DNA from: Saccopteryx bilineata
Taxonomy: Eukaryota > Chordata > Mammalia > Chiroptera > Emballonuridae
Assembly (NCBI RefSeq): GCF_036850765.1
Contig: NC_089490.1
Location: forward strand, 275,666,482 to 275,730,481
DNA length: 64,000 nt
Direction of reading: 5' to 3'
In this document: piece after piece, positions 55,401-64,000 of the stretch
Layout: each line of letters starts with the position of its first letter
Position numbering within the stretch: position 1 is the stretch's first letter
The notes under the pieces: model-generated
What the model was told of the DNA's origin: nothing
Databases searched by the model: none
The model's input: only the letters and a program-made list of their open reading frames with translations
Position numbers and translations under genes: made by a program

Positions 55401-58400
55401 GTCTTTTTAAATGTATCAGTGTGGTGCCAAGGAAGTCATCATCAGAGGGCAAAGTCTGAGTTCTAGAGTCCAGAATGCACCTGTGAGAATCTGTGGCTGA
55501 CAGCTTCCCATCGTGCTTTGCAGCTCAAATTTACACCACTTAGAGGGTCTGAAAAACCTCATGCTATGAATTAGGATCCACGTGGTCCTGACGGGTGGTG
55601 TCTTTTATGCATGAGCCAGGTCACACCCAGGTCCCACAAACCGTGTGGCAAGGAATAAGAGCCACATTCGAAGGTTGCAGAAGCAGTGAAGAAATGGGCA
55701 CCAAGAGTAACAGCATGATCAAACATGAGAGACCTCAGGTCTTCAGGTTAATAGGAACAGATTATACAGTGAATACTTAAATGTTTAAAAAAGTAAAAAA
55801 GGATTGAAGTTATGGGTAAAAAAAAAGATATACTATTAAAAGAACTAAGTAAATATAAGTTAAAAACCAGTAGAGCTTCTAAAAAAATAAAAAGTAGGTA
55901 AGACTAAAACTTCAATGGATCTGCAAAGCACACAGCCACACTTGGCCTGGAATCCTTCCACTTCCCTACCGGGAAACATACTAGGAGAATAGCAACATTA
56001 GGAAAATCTACATATCTCAAATGATCATCGGCAGAATATGCAGCTCTGCTCTCTGGCCTCAGGGCCTTTGCTTCTCCTGCCTGGAGAGCTCCTAACCCAG
56101 TAACTACAGCTCAGCATTCTCAGGAAGTCTGGGATCAAACCTCACCTGCCCAGGGAGCCCTGTTCTAACCACGACCTCCCTTTACCCCCAGCTTGACTTC
56201 TGGGCTCTCTTGCACTGCTTTTCTCCCCACAGAACTGCACACCTCCTGCCATGCCCTATGCTTTCCTTGTTCATTACAGTGATCTTTAATGTTTCAGATG
56301 TGGGGGGGTGAGGGTCTTATCCACAGTGCACCCCAAGTGCCTAGACCAGGGTCTGGTCCATAATGTAGACTTGATGAATTGGTAAAGATTTGATGAGTGT
56401 GTGAGTGAATAAGTGAGTGAATGTATGAATGAATAAATCTGTCCTTGAAAATTACTGTTTTCTTCCATTTTTAGTTCAGAATTATATACAAGTTCATTTT
56501 ATTAAGCTAGTTCATTAAATGCTATTCTGTGTTCTCCATCCTTTCTTAGGTGTTGTCAGTTTGATTCATTAACCAATGAAGTGATATATATTAAAGTATA
56601 TAAAAATTGTAGCACTTTCTATTCAGGTAAATAGATAGGTATTGATAAAGGTAGATAGTTACTACCAGAAAATGTGATATGAAATAGTAAAACTTGTAAT
56701 GTTGGATGTGTTTCATTGATTAAAATTCTGTAAACGTTGTATTTTCCCATAGTTGAATTTATGTTATCCAAGTAAGCCCTCACCGTTACCTTTTAAGTCA
56801 GTATTTCCTTGGGCATACTTTGTAGTCAATGCACTGTGGTCTGTGCTTTCTTCCAGGAGGCTTATTTGAATACGTAACTGCAGCCAACTACTTTGGAGAA
56901 GTGGTGGAGTGGTGTGGCTACGGCCTGGCCAGCTGGTCTGTGCAAGGCGGGGCTTTCGCCCTCTTTACCCTGTGTGTTTTGCTCACCATAGCACAACAGC
57001 ATCACCAGTAAGTTTTAAAAACACTTTTAACATTTTAAATCTGTTCTCTAATCTTATTGTACCAGTTTTTAGGTTAGATTTTTGAAATGGTAATATTAAT
57101 TTGAATTGCTGAATCTCTGTTTCTACCATGCTTTGGCTAAAAAGGACAAAACCACGCAAATATCTGAAGAATAACCCCGCTTTAAAGAATCATCAGATAC
57201 ACATCAGCATTATCATTTTGTCCATCCTGTTTGAGTTTATGCTGCTGGACTCTAGACTCTATGGTCAAGTTAAATGTCAAGTCGGGAATTTGGGACCTGA
57301 CCTGAAGCACGCTGAGTAGGAGGAGGAATGCTGACTGCAGTAACTGGAGCACAGAGGACCTGCCGCTGAAGGGAAGGCCCACATCCTCCCCACAGCGCCC
57401 CTTCATGCAGGCACTCTCCACTGTGCTGACCGAGGGTCTTGCTGGACTCCGAGCTCTGTGCACCCCCACCTCCACATCACTTCCAAATGCTTTCTTGAGA
57501 ACCAGAAAGATTCATTCCCTAAACAGGCTTGGCTGAAATAATATGTCAGCATTTTAGACTATACATTATAAAGTTCTAGAAAATGAATTAAACAAAGCTA
57601 GATTTCATGCACCAGCAGTGATGACAACAGCCAGCTAATCTCTGCCCAGAGTGAGGTCCTGTGTTCCTGGGAATCTGTGCTTCTCTTCCTCCTCCTCCTC
57701 AACCACCTTCCAATGGCTGCCATTGCCTCTGGTGGAAGATGCTACTCCTGGACGTTTGTTATGTTGTGCGTACATTTTAAGAAGCAAATAGTGACTAGTT
57801 TCTAATAATAAAAATAAATGAGATGATGCTGCTATTTTAAGAAACTAGATCAGAGGAAGATTAAACAAGAGCATGCCAGGTCACTTACAAGGATCTTTCC
57901 TCAAATGAAAATGGGACAGGAAAATCCCTCTCAGCATTTGAATATGAAACATACAGAAATAGAAAATACATAATTCCATTTTCCAAAGTATTCTTTGCAA
58001 AAAGATTCAAGAGTTGAAAGCATTCTTTGTCATTTGTTTGATGTTTAAATTAATGGTGCAAAACTAATTTTAATTGCTAAACAATGGGTCAATTCAGTTT
58101 AGTAAACAGTGTTTACAAATGTTGGCTTTTCAAGCTGAGGACAAAAATGAATGCTATCCTTTTCTTTCTTGCTCATAATCCAGTGAACCTAACTAATTAA
58201 TTAGCCCATCAGATAAACTGATTGCAAAAGAAGACAGTCCACAGGGCTGTTTATGCACCAAAGCAGCATTTTGTTACAATAGATTTCTGTCTATAACAGC
58301 CTGACATGAAGTATGTAATTCATAAATGATTATCTTGATCATTAAGCTCTACGTCAGACACATTGCATCAAGTGTGCCAAGTGCTAACAGATATTCTGGT

Positions 58401-59260
58401 TGGAGGGCAAAATGTCAAGGCATTGTAAGGAGGCATGCTTTCATATGGCTTCCTTCTCACCAGCCTTGGGCAGCCATGCTTATGCACTGAACTGGAGTGC
58501 AGGCCACACACACTTCTGCAGTTGTGAGGTGACAGGCTGAGTACCGGTGTGGACTTGTCACGTCACAAAGCTGCGCCTTGCAGCCTGGCCAGCAAGGACA
58601 GCCTTTGAGGAGAGGCTCTGTTGAAATAAGGAATGATCACATGCTTACCTATTTGTTAAGTTTAATATCACTTAAAAAATGAATTCCATGTGTCTTTAAA
58701 ACACTCTGATGGATAGTATAATGATGTAAAACCAAGGACATACAAGAATATCTTTATGAAATGCTGCCTTGGTCTCACAGACTTAACACAAAGAGCGTGA
58801 CTTGTGAGCACTTGAAAAATGTTGATTCAGTGGTCACAGACTTGTCTCCACCAGAGAAAGACTTCCACAAGGGAAATTTGGGAACAGGAAGCTGGTCATG
58901 AGCCAGAAAAACAATAAGTGCTTTGAAGAATTCTCTGACTTAGCGTAACCTGAATGTGATGAAGTAGGCAGTCCTTGGCTAGTACTTTCAACCAGAAGGC
59001 GAGGGGGCATTAGTTCAGGCCCAACAATAATAAAATCCAGACCAAAATTTTGTATCTAGCCCTGGTAGGCGTCACAGAAGTACCAGCTTTTTGATTCTAG
59101 AGGTAGAAACATGAGTGAGAAAAACAATAGAAATCATGCTGCTTGTCTTTGAAAAGTCTATGCATATACCCATATTTATAAATCTTCAAACAGAACTTGA
59201 GGTGGATCTGTGATCTCAATGATTAAATACTTGAGAAAATTTTACTCTAATGATTGAACA

Positions 59261-59338
<78 letters not shown>

Positions 59339-61146
59339 CCTACAGAATAGTTCCTGTGAAATAAATTGAACGTATTTAACAAACACAGCCTACTGGAAAT
59401 TCTGCTCTGACAGAGGTTCCTTGTACCAGCATGAGGCATCCCACCTGCTGCCCAGCTCAGCACATCACTGCAGGGCTGTCGTGGGTCCTCACAATCCTGC
59501 AGGCAAGTGTGGGCATGGCTGTCCTGGTTATTCAAAGTTTAAGCTGTCCTTTGCTTCCACTCTTGCCCTTTTGAGGCTAGTGTGCTCCTCTTCACCAGAC
59601 AGTTTCTAGGAGAGAGGAGCCCACCGCTGCCTCTCCTGACACAGTGCCCGGTGCTGCTGACTTGTAGGGAAGCTCTTAGAAACTTGCTCATGGTCCATGT
59701 CCTAGGTCCGCAGTAGGCTGTCTTAGTCCATTCAGGCTGCTATAACAAAAATACCATAAACTGGGTCCTTCTAAAAAACAAACATGTATTGCCTATGATT
59801 CTAGAGGCTGGAAGCCTGAGATCAGGGTGCCAGTTTGGTTGGGCTCTGCTGAAGGCCTTTCTGTGTCCCCACATGGCAGCAGGAGCAAGTAGCTCTCTGG
59901 GGCCTCTGTGCTCAGGGCACTAATTCCATCATGTGCTTCAGCCTCAGGACCTAAAGGGGTTACACATCCAGAGTGTTGCACAGGCCTATAAAAACGTTCC
60001 ATGACTAATGAGAAATATGTATACCATGCACTTTTACACACTTTGTGCTGCTGTTGTCTGTGGCCACATCTGCCAAGGGCACACTTGTCTGCAGCACACC
60101 ACTGAGCTAGACAGGGTCGCTATTGCTATCCTTGACCCGCAGGCCCACTGCCCAGTTCCTCAGGACTTTTCTCAGGACGTGTACTTTCGGGTGTAGAGAA
60201 CTGCATCTGAAAGTAAACATGGTGATTTCCCATGTTTCTCTGTGTGTGGATGACATTGAAACTCTCCAAACTCTGAAATCAACAGGACTCTGCTCACTCA
60301 CTTTGTGTGCTCTTGTCACAAACTGTTGCCATGTTAATATTGGTAATAGCTAATCCTTTCCTAGTATGATTTTTAGTCTGTTTGGCATTCTTTTGTGCAT
60401 ATGAAAACTCTGTTTTTCTGTACATTTCTTCATCTTGTAAAATTATTTTCAATTTTTACTCTATCCACTTGGTTTGCACCCTCCCCAACTAGCTGTTACC
60501 CCAAAATGAATGAGTGTGCCTTTGTTAATATAATATATACCAATACAGAAAATACCTGTTTGTTCTGAGCGCTGGGGCCAATTATGAATGACCTCATGTT
60601 GCATTGTCCCGAGTCTGTTTGAGAGTCACCTGGTTGGGTGCCTTTTCTATAAACCCTGTGTCTGCTGCAGTAGCTCTCTCCTGGGGACTAGAGAAAGCTG
60701 TCAAATCACCAGAAGATAATTAAGATATACCTACTGGGTGTCACCCCTCCCCCAGTCTGCATGCTTTCTGGGTCTGGAAAGATGGCTTCCCCATATGCTA
60801 ATCAGCATCTTTATCTCACACCACGAATTTTTCTTGGCAATATAAAAGTGAATTATATGGGTCATTTCTTGTGAATCATACTTTATAGTCACATATATTT
60901 AATTATTCATGGCATAGACAAAATCAACCTATGTATCTGAAATGCCAAAGTTTTTATTACTGCTTTTAAAAGCTTTATATGCCTTTATGATAAAATATAT
61001 TGTTCCTTTTGTTCGCATCAGTCACTTGTTTAAGTGACAAAATTATTTCCTTTTTTAATTTTCTTTTTTCTTATTGTAGGTGGTATCTTGAGAAATTTGA
61101 AGACTATCCGAAATTCAGAAAAACTATAATTCCATTTTTGTTTTGA
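37158..61146 (+). CDS. SRD5A1: Steroid 5-alpha-reductase 1, SRD5A1 (5 coding exons)
   Basis: SRD5A1 reduces the delta-4,5 bond of 3-oxo steroids with NADPH (testosterone to dihydrotestosterone, progesterone to dihydroprogesterone) in the ER membrane. Exons: 37158-37438, 49846-50012, 54315-54416, 56857-57007, 61080-61146. They total 768 nt, or 255 residues plus TGA, with all junctions GT-AG and the frame intact. Hydrophobic segments occupy much of the protein (about 8-30, 52-70, 81-101, 109-122, 147-162, 205-225). Conserved features are E56 in QELPSL, NGYMQSRY (Y125), NIHSDHILR (N161, D165), GYKIPRGGLFEYVTAANYFGE (N194, E198) and HH at 232-233. The C-terminus is KFRKTIIPFLF. The length equals the rodent enzyme counted from its second Met and is four residues shorter than human. 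The gene looks functional. Confidence 0.97.
37457..37588 (+). repeat. Tandem duplication, two 66-bp units
   Basis: A GC/CT-rich unit (starting gcgcccctctgtgcgccctc) at 37457-37522 is repeated at 37523-37588 with very few differences. A third copy begins (gcgccct) at 37589. It lies 18 bases after the SRD5A1 exon 1 donor, within the CpG island. Confidence 0.85.
37640..41272 (+). other. SRD5A1 intron 1, proximal part
   Basis: It contains a (GT)n run at 38518-38543 and MIR-like pieces near 38410-38480 and 38866-38975. Beyond these I see no gene, RNA or repeat. The open frames are short and lack domains. Confidence 0.4.
38518..38543 (+). repeat. (GT)n microsatellite
   Basis: A short uninterrupted GT dinucleotide run. 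A small GATA run (tagatagatagatag) lies about 30 bases upstream. Confidence 0.9.
41278..41861 (+). mobile_element. Solo LTR of an endogenous retrovirus, copy A
   Basis: It starts TGTTGGGCAGATAAAATA and ends ...TTTATA, where related copies end in TTACA. It is flanked by a 5-bp duplication, CTTTC, at 41273-41277 and 41862-41866. It shares long stretches with the LTRs at 43237 and 43616. No internal viral genes are next to it. It is the most diverged of the three, with a rearranged region near 41340-41480. Confidence 0.88.
41867..43231 (+). other. SRD5A1 intron 1 between LTR copies
   Basis: No gene or recognisable repeat was found. Confidence 0.4.
43237..44618 (+). mobile_element. Solo LTR, copy B, interrupted by copy C
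   Basis: The left part is 43237-43615 (TGTTGGGCAGATGAAATA) and the right part is 44305-44618 (ending GCGTTACA). The 5-bp duplication CTAAA lies at 43232-43236 and 44619-44623. About 690 bp without the insert. It has a TATA-like ctataaaatg near 43495. No viral genes lie next to it. Confidence 0.9.
43616..44299 (+). mobile_element. Solo LTR, copy C, nested inside copy B
   Basis: It starts TGTTGGGCGGATAAAGTG and ends GGCTTTACA. The 5-bp duplication CCAAG lies at 43611-43615 and 44300-44304, both within copy B sequence. It has a TATA-like caatataaaatg near 43850, a YY1-like AAGATGGCGG at 43959-43968 and an attaaag near 44172. It contains no genes, so recombination has removed the provirus. Confidence 0.92.
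44624..45902 (+). other. SRD5A1 intron 1, no assigned features
   Basis: Open frames of up to 156 codons occur on the minus strand (44951-45421) and 109 codons (45463-45792). I recognise no domain and no splice context. The latter region could be an old LTR or other repeat, but I cannot assign it. Confidence 0.35.
45905..46149 (+). mobile_element. TA-flanked inverted-repeat element, copy 1 (245 bp)
   Basis: It starts CCGTATTTCCCCATGTATAA and ends with the inverse GGGGAGATACGG between TA dinucleotides. The family recurs at 47245 and 52420. TA duplication and long inverted repeats point to the Tc1/mariner superfamily. The coding remnant is mostly lost. Confidence 0.75.
46294..46499 (+). mobile_element. 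tRNA-derived bat SINE, short type
   Basis: The head gcctgacctgtggtggcgca, a CT-rich tract and an A-rich tail resemble the copy at 14714. A 12-bp duplication, taaatcagaatg, lies at 46282-46293 and 46500-46511. Confidence 0.93.
46545..48940 (-). mobile_element. Possible old hAT DNA transposon relic (tentative)
   Basis: The left edge (ttgcaaactttttt, then gaaaggggc) and the right edge (ctgtcacagctactcaagtc, then ggtggtagactggatttgct) resemble the two ends of an old mammalian hAT family. The AT-rich sequence between could be a decayed transposase read on the minus strand. It is interrupted by the TA element at 47245. Many stops are present. Borders and unity are uncertain. Confidence 0.4.
47245..47550 (+). 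mobile_element. TA-flanked inverted-repeat element, copy 2 (306 bp)
   Basis: It starts CTGTATTTCCCCATGTATAA and ends GAGAAATATGG between TA pairs. On the plus strand, 47344-47463 reads as 39 mostly Asp/Glu/Ser-rich codons ending DEFYEFYDE plus a stop. The same acidic end is found in copy 3 on the other strand. Confidence 0.8.
49274..49440 (+). repeat. MIR ancient SINE
   Basis: The order of segments fits MIR: 'gtggtatagcagaagagcat', 'ttagtcctgtgaccttgaac', 'cttaatctcatcttctgt'. Confidence 0.65.
49846..50012 (+). CDS. SRD5A1: SRD5A1 coding exon 2
   Basis: It encodes residues 94-150 (SLIFPFLIRGGKPIPL, then CTYNGYMQSRYLSQYAVYAD and WLTDPRFLTG). Tyr125 in NGYMQSRY corresponds to the catalytic Tyr of the family. 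The acceptor is TCCTAAG and the donor is GTGGGT. Confidence 0.96.
50100..50451 (-). mobile_element. tRNA-derived bat SINE, long type, inverted
   Basis: On the minus strand it starts cctgactaggcagtgatgca, with a repetitive 'gcttgagc' body and CT-rich end. The flanks aagccctcactt (50088-50099) and aagtccacactt (50452-50463) look like a duplication that has drifted at two of 12 positions. It begins about 90 bases after SRD5A1 exon 2. Confidence 0.88.
51375..51545 (+). mobile_element. tRNA-derived bat SINE, diverged
   Basis: The head ggcctggctgtggtggtgca is followed by 'gaaaccctgggcttgccc' and 'caagcaaccgatgaatga'. It lacks a clear duplication. Confidence 0.75.
51974..52292 (+). mobile_element. 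tRNA-derived bat SINE, long type, young copy
   Basis: It starts gcctgatcaggcaatggcgc, with full-length body, CT-rich region and A-tail. A perfect 16-bp duplication, aaaagatagggggttt, lies at 51958-51973 and 52293-52308. Confidence 0.95.
52420..52757 (-). mobile_element. TA-flanked inverted-repeat element, copy 3 (338 bp), opposite orientation
   Basis: It starts CTGTATTTCCCCATGTATAA and ends TACATGGGGAATATGC between TA pairs. On the minus strand, 52528-52626 encodes an Asp/Glu/Ser-rich end (DEDKLMDESFDSDEE, then FYDE and a stop), closely related to copy 2. The termini carry a partial duplication of the first 20 bases. Confidence 0.8.
52760..54314 (+). other. SRD5A1 intron 2, distal part
   Basis: AT-rich with a pure A run at 53277-53293. 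No gene or clear repeat was recognised. Confidence 0.4.
54315..54416 (+). CDS. SRD5A1: SRD5A1 coding exon 3
   Basis: It encodes residues 150-184 (FVLWLLGMLINIHSDHILRN, then LRQPGETGYKIPRG). Asn161 and Asp165 of NIHSD are conserved NADPH-pocket residues. The acceptor is CTTCAG and the donor is GTATGT. Confidence 0.97.
54881..55182 (+). mobile_element. tRNA-derived bat SINE, long type
   Basis: It starts gcctgaccaggtggtggcac, with a typical body lacking one internal unit and an A-rich tail. The duplication aacatataaaggg lies at 54865-54877 and 55183-55195. Confidence 0.92.
56035..56420 (+). repeat. L2-like LINE 3' fragment
   Basis: The segments 'ggcctcagggcctttgcttc', 'gggatcaaacctcacctgcc', 'cacctcctgccatgccctat' and 'agtgcctagaccagggtctg' follow the order of the L2 3' end. 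Old and diverged. Confidence 0.65.
56857..57007 (+). CDS. SRD5A1: SRD5A1 coding exon 4
   Basis: It encodes residues 184-234 (GGLFEYVTAANYFGEVVEWC, then a hydrophobic stretch and AQQHH). Asn194 and Glu198 in NYFGE are key steroid and cofactor-site residues of the family. The acceptor is CTTCCAG and the donor is GTAAGT. Confidence 0.97.
57008..59262 (+). other. SRD5A1 intron 4, proximal part
   Basis: No clear repeat family or gene. The segment around 57840-58690 is free of young insertions and rich in AT-type homeobox-like motifs (taattaattag at 58193). It may be a conserved element, but this cannot be shown here. Confidence 0.35.
59263..59334 (+). repeat. Compound (GT)n(AT)n microsatellite
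   Basis: A GT run of about 28 bases passes directly into an AT run of about 42 bases. It is likely length-variable between individuals. Confidence 0.95.
59725..60000 (+). repeat. Ancient mammalian interspersed repeat, family not assigned
   Basis: The segments 'cttagtccattcaggctgct', 'ataacaaaaataccataaac' and 'ctctctggggcctctgtgct' form a pattern widespread in eutherian genomes. I am not sure of its family name. Confidence 0.55.
61080..61146 (+). CDS. SRD5A1: SRD5A1 coding exon 5 (stop TGA)
   Basis: It encodes residues 234-255 (WYLEKFEDYPKFRKTIIPFL, then F and the stop). The acceptor TATTGTAG follows a long T-rich tract. The C-terminus matches the family's FRKxxIPF ending. Confidence 0.97.
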
Positions 61147-62468
61147 ATTATCTTCAACTTGAAGCTCTTGATGGTGTTTTTCTAGAGATTATATAAATGA
61201 ATTATATCTCTAATTTTTGTGCTATTTATCTGTTTGAAGATTTGTCCAAGGAATTGTTTCCCTAGTAAATTTGTAAAATATCTAATAACAAATTAATCAA
61301 ACTGAAATGCAGGTTGAAGTATTATAGTGCATACCAGGACAGAAATCTGGAGCTCTGGGTCGTTACTGCTGACCATTTCTCTAATTTTGGGCTTACCTCT
61401 TTTGGTTATATCCGGCCAAGTATGCACAAAACCAGAATGTATATGCCGTCTTTGAAGGCCTCTGTGGAACAAAACCTTCCACTAACCCCCAGAACACTTT
61501 TTTCAAGGTCAAATGCAATGTTGTCTCTTCTCCCCATAGAGAGATGATCTATTTTCTAGGTCCCCCTCATCTCACTGGTCAGAGAAGCCTCGGGTACCCA
61601 CGGTGTAGTCAGGGACCTACGGAAACGCATGGGCTCTCCCTGTTGGATGCTGTGCAGGCAGAGATCAGGGATGGAGAAAGGAGACGCGGGAGGTCCAACT
61701 GAGGCCTGGACAAAAGGCACCTGCAGCTGCTCTAGCCTGGCCCGCTCAGTGACTGTACTGGCAGTGCAGGACCCTAGGGCGTTTATAAAAGCAAACCACT
61801 CTGTCCCCCACAAAAGGGACTTTGTGGAAGCCCACAGGTGGGTGCAGCAGGGCGACCCCACCTCCCGCCACCCCCTGTGCCCTCCAATCTCAGGTCATTC
61901 GCCATAAGCCATCAGTATTCTCTGGTTTGAGATGCTCTTTCTTCCTTTACTTCTAACTGCTAGATAGAACTAGAAGTTTTGAAGGCACTTTTTTAAAGTT
62001 CCTCTCAACATTGCAGAACAGTTTTTTAAAGCAGAATCTCTTGCTTTAGATGCACTTGAAAGATCCAGTAAGATAAATGGCAGTAATAAAATTCACTACT
62101 CATGGCCAGGTAGTTAAAAGAAATCTCCAATTAAAAGGTTGTTGACACTTAGCTGTCTGAAAAAACCTAATGAACTCATGGTAAAGGTCCCCTCCCTCCT
62201 CGCTTGGGCCAGTGCTTCCTCAGTCACTACCACATTTGCAGAGATGGAAACCGAAAGAGAATTGGAAGAGACTTTGCTTCTGATCCGCCGACAGTGCTAG
62301 GTTGTAAGAGGCCTCCAGAACACACCTGAAGTGGTGTCCTGTTGTCCTACTAAAGGTTGTCCTGCTGCCTTCGGACTGGAAGCAGGCCCTCCTGTCCCCA
62401 GGTCCCCAGGCCCCTGGCACCTCATCAGCTCCCCCACCCTTCTGGCTCACCTCCCAGGCAAGGGCTTC
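61147..62468 (+). other. SRD5A1 3' UTR (proximal)
   Basis: No coding match follows the stop. The 3' UTR starts here. An AATAAA at 62085-62090 is the first strong poly(A) candidate and would give a 3' UTR of about 0.95 kb. Overlapping meaningless frames occur near 61556-61907. Confidence 0.6.
62085..62090 (+). terminator. Candidate SRD5A1 poly(A) signal
   Basis: A canonical AATAAA. Further AATAAA hexamers occur at 62949-62954 and 63426-63431, so the true or main site cannot be decided from sequence. Confidence 0.4.
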
Positions 62469-62484
62469 CTCCCCCATGAGTTTT

Positions 62485-62803
62485 GTTTTTTTGTTTTTTT
62501 TTTTACATAGGCAGAGATAGACAGGGACAGACAGACAGGAACAGAGAGAGATGAGAAGCATCAATCATTAGTTTTCCGTTGTGCGTTGCAACTTCTTAGT
62601 TGTTCATTGATTGCTTTCTCATATGTGCCTTGACCACGGGCCTGCAGCAGACCGAGTAACCCCTTGCTGGAGCCAGTGACCTTGGGTCCAAGCTGCTGAG
62701 CTTTTTGCTCAAGCCAGATGAGCCCACGACCTCGGGGTCTCGAACCTGGGTCCTTCCGCATCCAAGTCGGACACTCTATCCACTGCGTCACCACCTGGTC
62801 GGG
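62485..62803 (-). mobile_element. tRNA-derived bat SINE, long type, inverted, young copy
   Basis: On the minus strand it starts cccgaccaggtggtgacgca and ends in an A-rich tail (T-run at 62486-62503 on the plus strand). A perfect 16-bp duplication, ctcccccatgagtttt, lies at 62469-62484 and 62804-62819. It may lie within the longer SRD5A1 3' UTR. Confidence 0.95.
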
Positions 62804-63001
62804 CTCCCCCATGAGTTTTTATGTAGAAAGTATTCTCCATGGACTTTTAAAGTCTCGCAGGGATTTAGAATTACACAGAAATCTTCCTAATGAGGATGTG
62901 CTTCATTTTCACTAAAAACGATGTTTTTGTAGGGAAATTTTATTATCAAATAAACTTTAGCTCTTTTCCTGACTAAATAATTACTTGAAACATGAAGCAA
63001 T

Positions 63002-63089
63002 AAATATACTGCTCACAAAAATTAGGGGATATTTTATCGTTTAATATCCATTTATTAAAATTCCCCTAATTTTTGTGATCAGTATATTT
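63002..63089. mobile_element. Short inverted-repeat element (MITE-like hairpin)
   Basis: Arms of 28 bases (aaatatactgctcacaaaaa and the rest at 63002-63029) are repeated inverted at 63062-63089 with one mismatch, around a 32-base AT-rich loop. The ends contain TA pairs. It looks like a minimal Tc1/mariner-type MITE. The strand is arbitrary. Confidence 0.75.
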
Positions 63090-64000
63090 GGGATCTCAGG
63101 AAAACTCAAATAGCTGAGCCAGTCTTAATGGATTTGGGCCCCCGTGTCCTGGCAGGTGCACCTGGCTGGAAGGATGTGTGCCTGAGAGCCAGAGAAGCTC
63201 TTTGTGAATGTTAATTTCTTAAAGTGCTGCCGTTTGATTGGAATAACCCACGTAAACACAAGTTTCAGTCAACGAGATTTGATGGGGAGTTTCTACTTTC
63301 CCGGCATGCACTGAGGGTGACTGACATGGGAAGAGATCCTGTTCTATCTTTTCACTCCGCCCTCCGTTTCCTTATGGCTTAGTAAATTGTCTTCAATTGT
63401 GTTAATTGTTCTAATTAAAGAGATTAATAAAATTACTGTCAAAAGTCCAGTTTTTGTTAGTCTTCAGTGTTACTCTGCTGTATCGACACCTCTTCACTGT
63501 ACAAGTTCAAGCGGTAACATCTGAAATCTTCCCATCTACATTAACATTTCATAACATTAAGTATTCTTACATATCTTGGTAGAGTCATGTAACTTTCTTC
63601 CTATAAATCTTGTGCATTTCTGTATAGGTTATTTTTAGATATTTTATTTATTGTGAGTGAGAATATGTCCCCAAAAGCTTTTTAAAACTAGGATAAATCA
63701 AAGCTGTAGTGGTTTATGTATTTGTCATATTTAGCCACACTCCTTGATAAATTTCAACTTTTTTGGTTATGTTAGGTTCTTTAGCTTCTCAGTCATATCA
63801 TTTGCAACATTTGGAGCTGTTTCTTTTGTTCTTGTTTGCTCCTTATGTGAGCCACAAATTCAAGAACAATTTGGATTATAGTGATCATCAGGATGCTCAT
63901 ATAATTTTTAACAAGAATGTCTTTTTGAGGTTAATATTTTGAGCATTCTTTTATTATTACTTTTACATGGCTTTTGGTCTGTTTTCTACTTCAGCCATTG
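63090..64000 (+). other. Sequence 3' of SRD5A1, no gene seen
   Basis: It contains the last AATAAA candidate (63426). Otherwise it is AT-rich intergenic DNA with no recognised features. The next gene is not reached. Confidence 0.4.

Noticed and set aside
57128..57319. Possible extra SRD5A1 exon (63-codon frame with hydrophobic stretch)
   Set aside because: Exon 4 joins exon 5 in phase and gives the full known protein. There is no acceptor-donor pair in a matching phase and no family match.
61556..61907. Overlapping frames of 101 and 92 codons on opposite strands, both beginning MGSPC
   Set aside because: They lie in the 3' UTR region. The shared peptide start is a coincidence of local sequence, and there is no family resemblance.

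Overview
The window is ordinary vertebrate nuclear DNA and almost certainly comes from a bat. Two protein genes lie head to head around one CpG-rich promoter, in the NSUN2-SRD5A1 order known from other mammals (human 5p15). The introns are full of tRNA-derived SINEs of the types common in bat genomes (starts like CCTGACCAGGCGGTGGCGC, CCTGACCTGTGGTGGCGC and CCCTGGCTGGTTGGC). They also hold several short hAT elements and a bat-type L1. The SINE style looks closest to horseshoe-bat-like Yinpterochiroptera, but I cannot fix the family without a search.

Layout: 1-3250 is the intergenic space 3' of NSUN2, with an old antisense L1 piece. 3274-36534 on the minus strand is NSUN2, the tRNA/mRNA cytosine-5 methyltransferase. 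All 19 coding exons are present, with canonical GT-AG introns and an unbroken frame of 766 codons. 36535-37157 is the shared promoter. 37158-61146 on the plus strand is SRD5A1, steroid 5-alpha-reductase 1. It has five coding exons, 255 codons, an intact frame and a 12.4-kb first intron. 61147-64000 holds its 3' UTR and intergenic DNA.

The introns record successive insertions, many with target-site duplications (TSDs) that can be read directly. There are more than a dozen SINEs, at least seven with perfect or near-perfect 12-18 bp duplications. A 2.57-kb 5'-truncated L1 sits inside an older SINE. Three solo LTRs of one family lie in SRD5A1 intron 1, one nested inside another. Four non-autonomous hAT elements and a three-copy TA-flanked family are also present; two copies of the latter keep an acidic coding remnant.

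The two genes have unrelated jobs: RNA methylation in the nucleus, and androgen synthesis in the ER membrane. They appear to share only the promoter. I found no new biochemical system. The points most worth a second look are an out-of-frame upstream ATG overlapping the SRD5A1 start, the nested LTRs, ETS-type sites carried by hAT copies in NSUN2 introns, and the TA-flanked element family.
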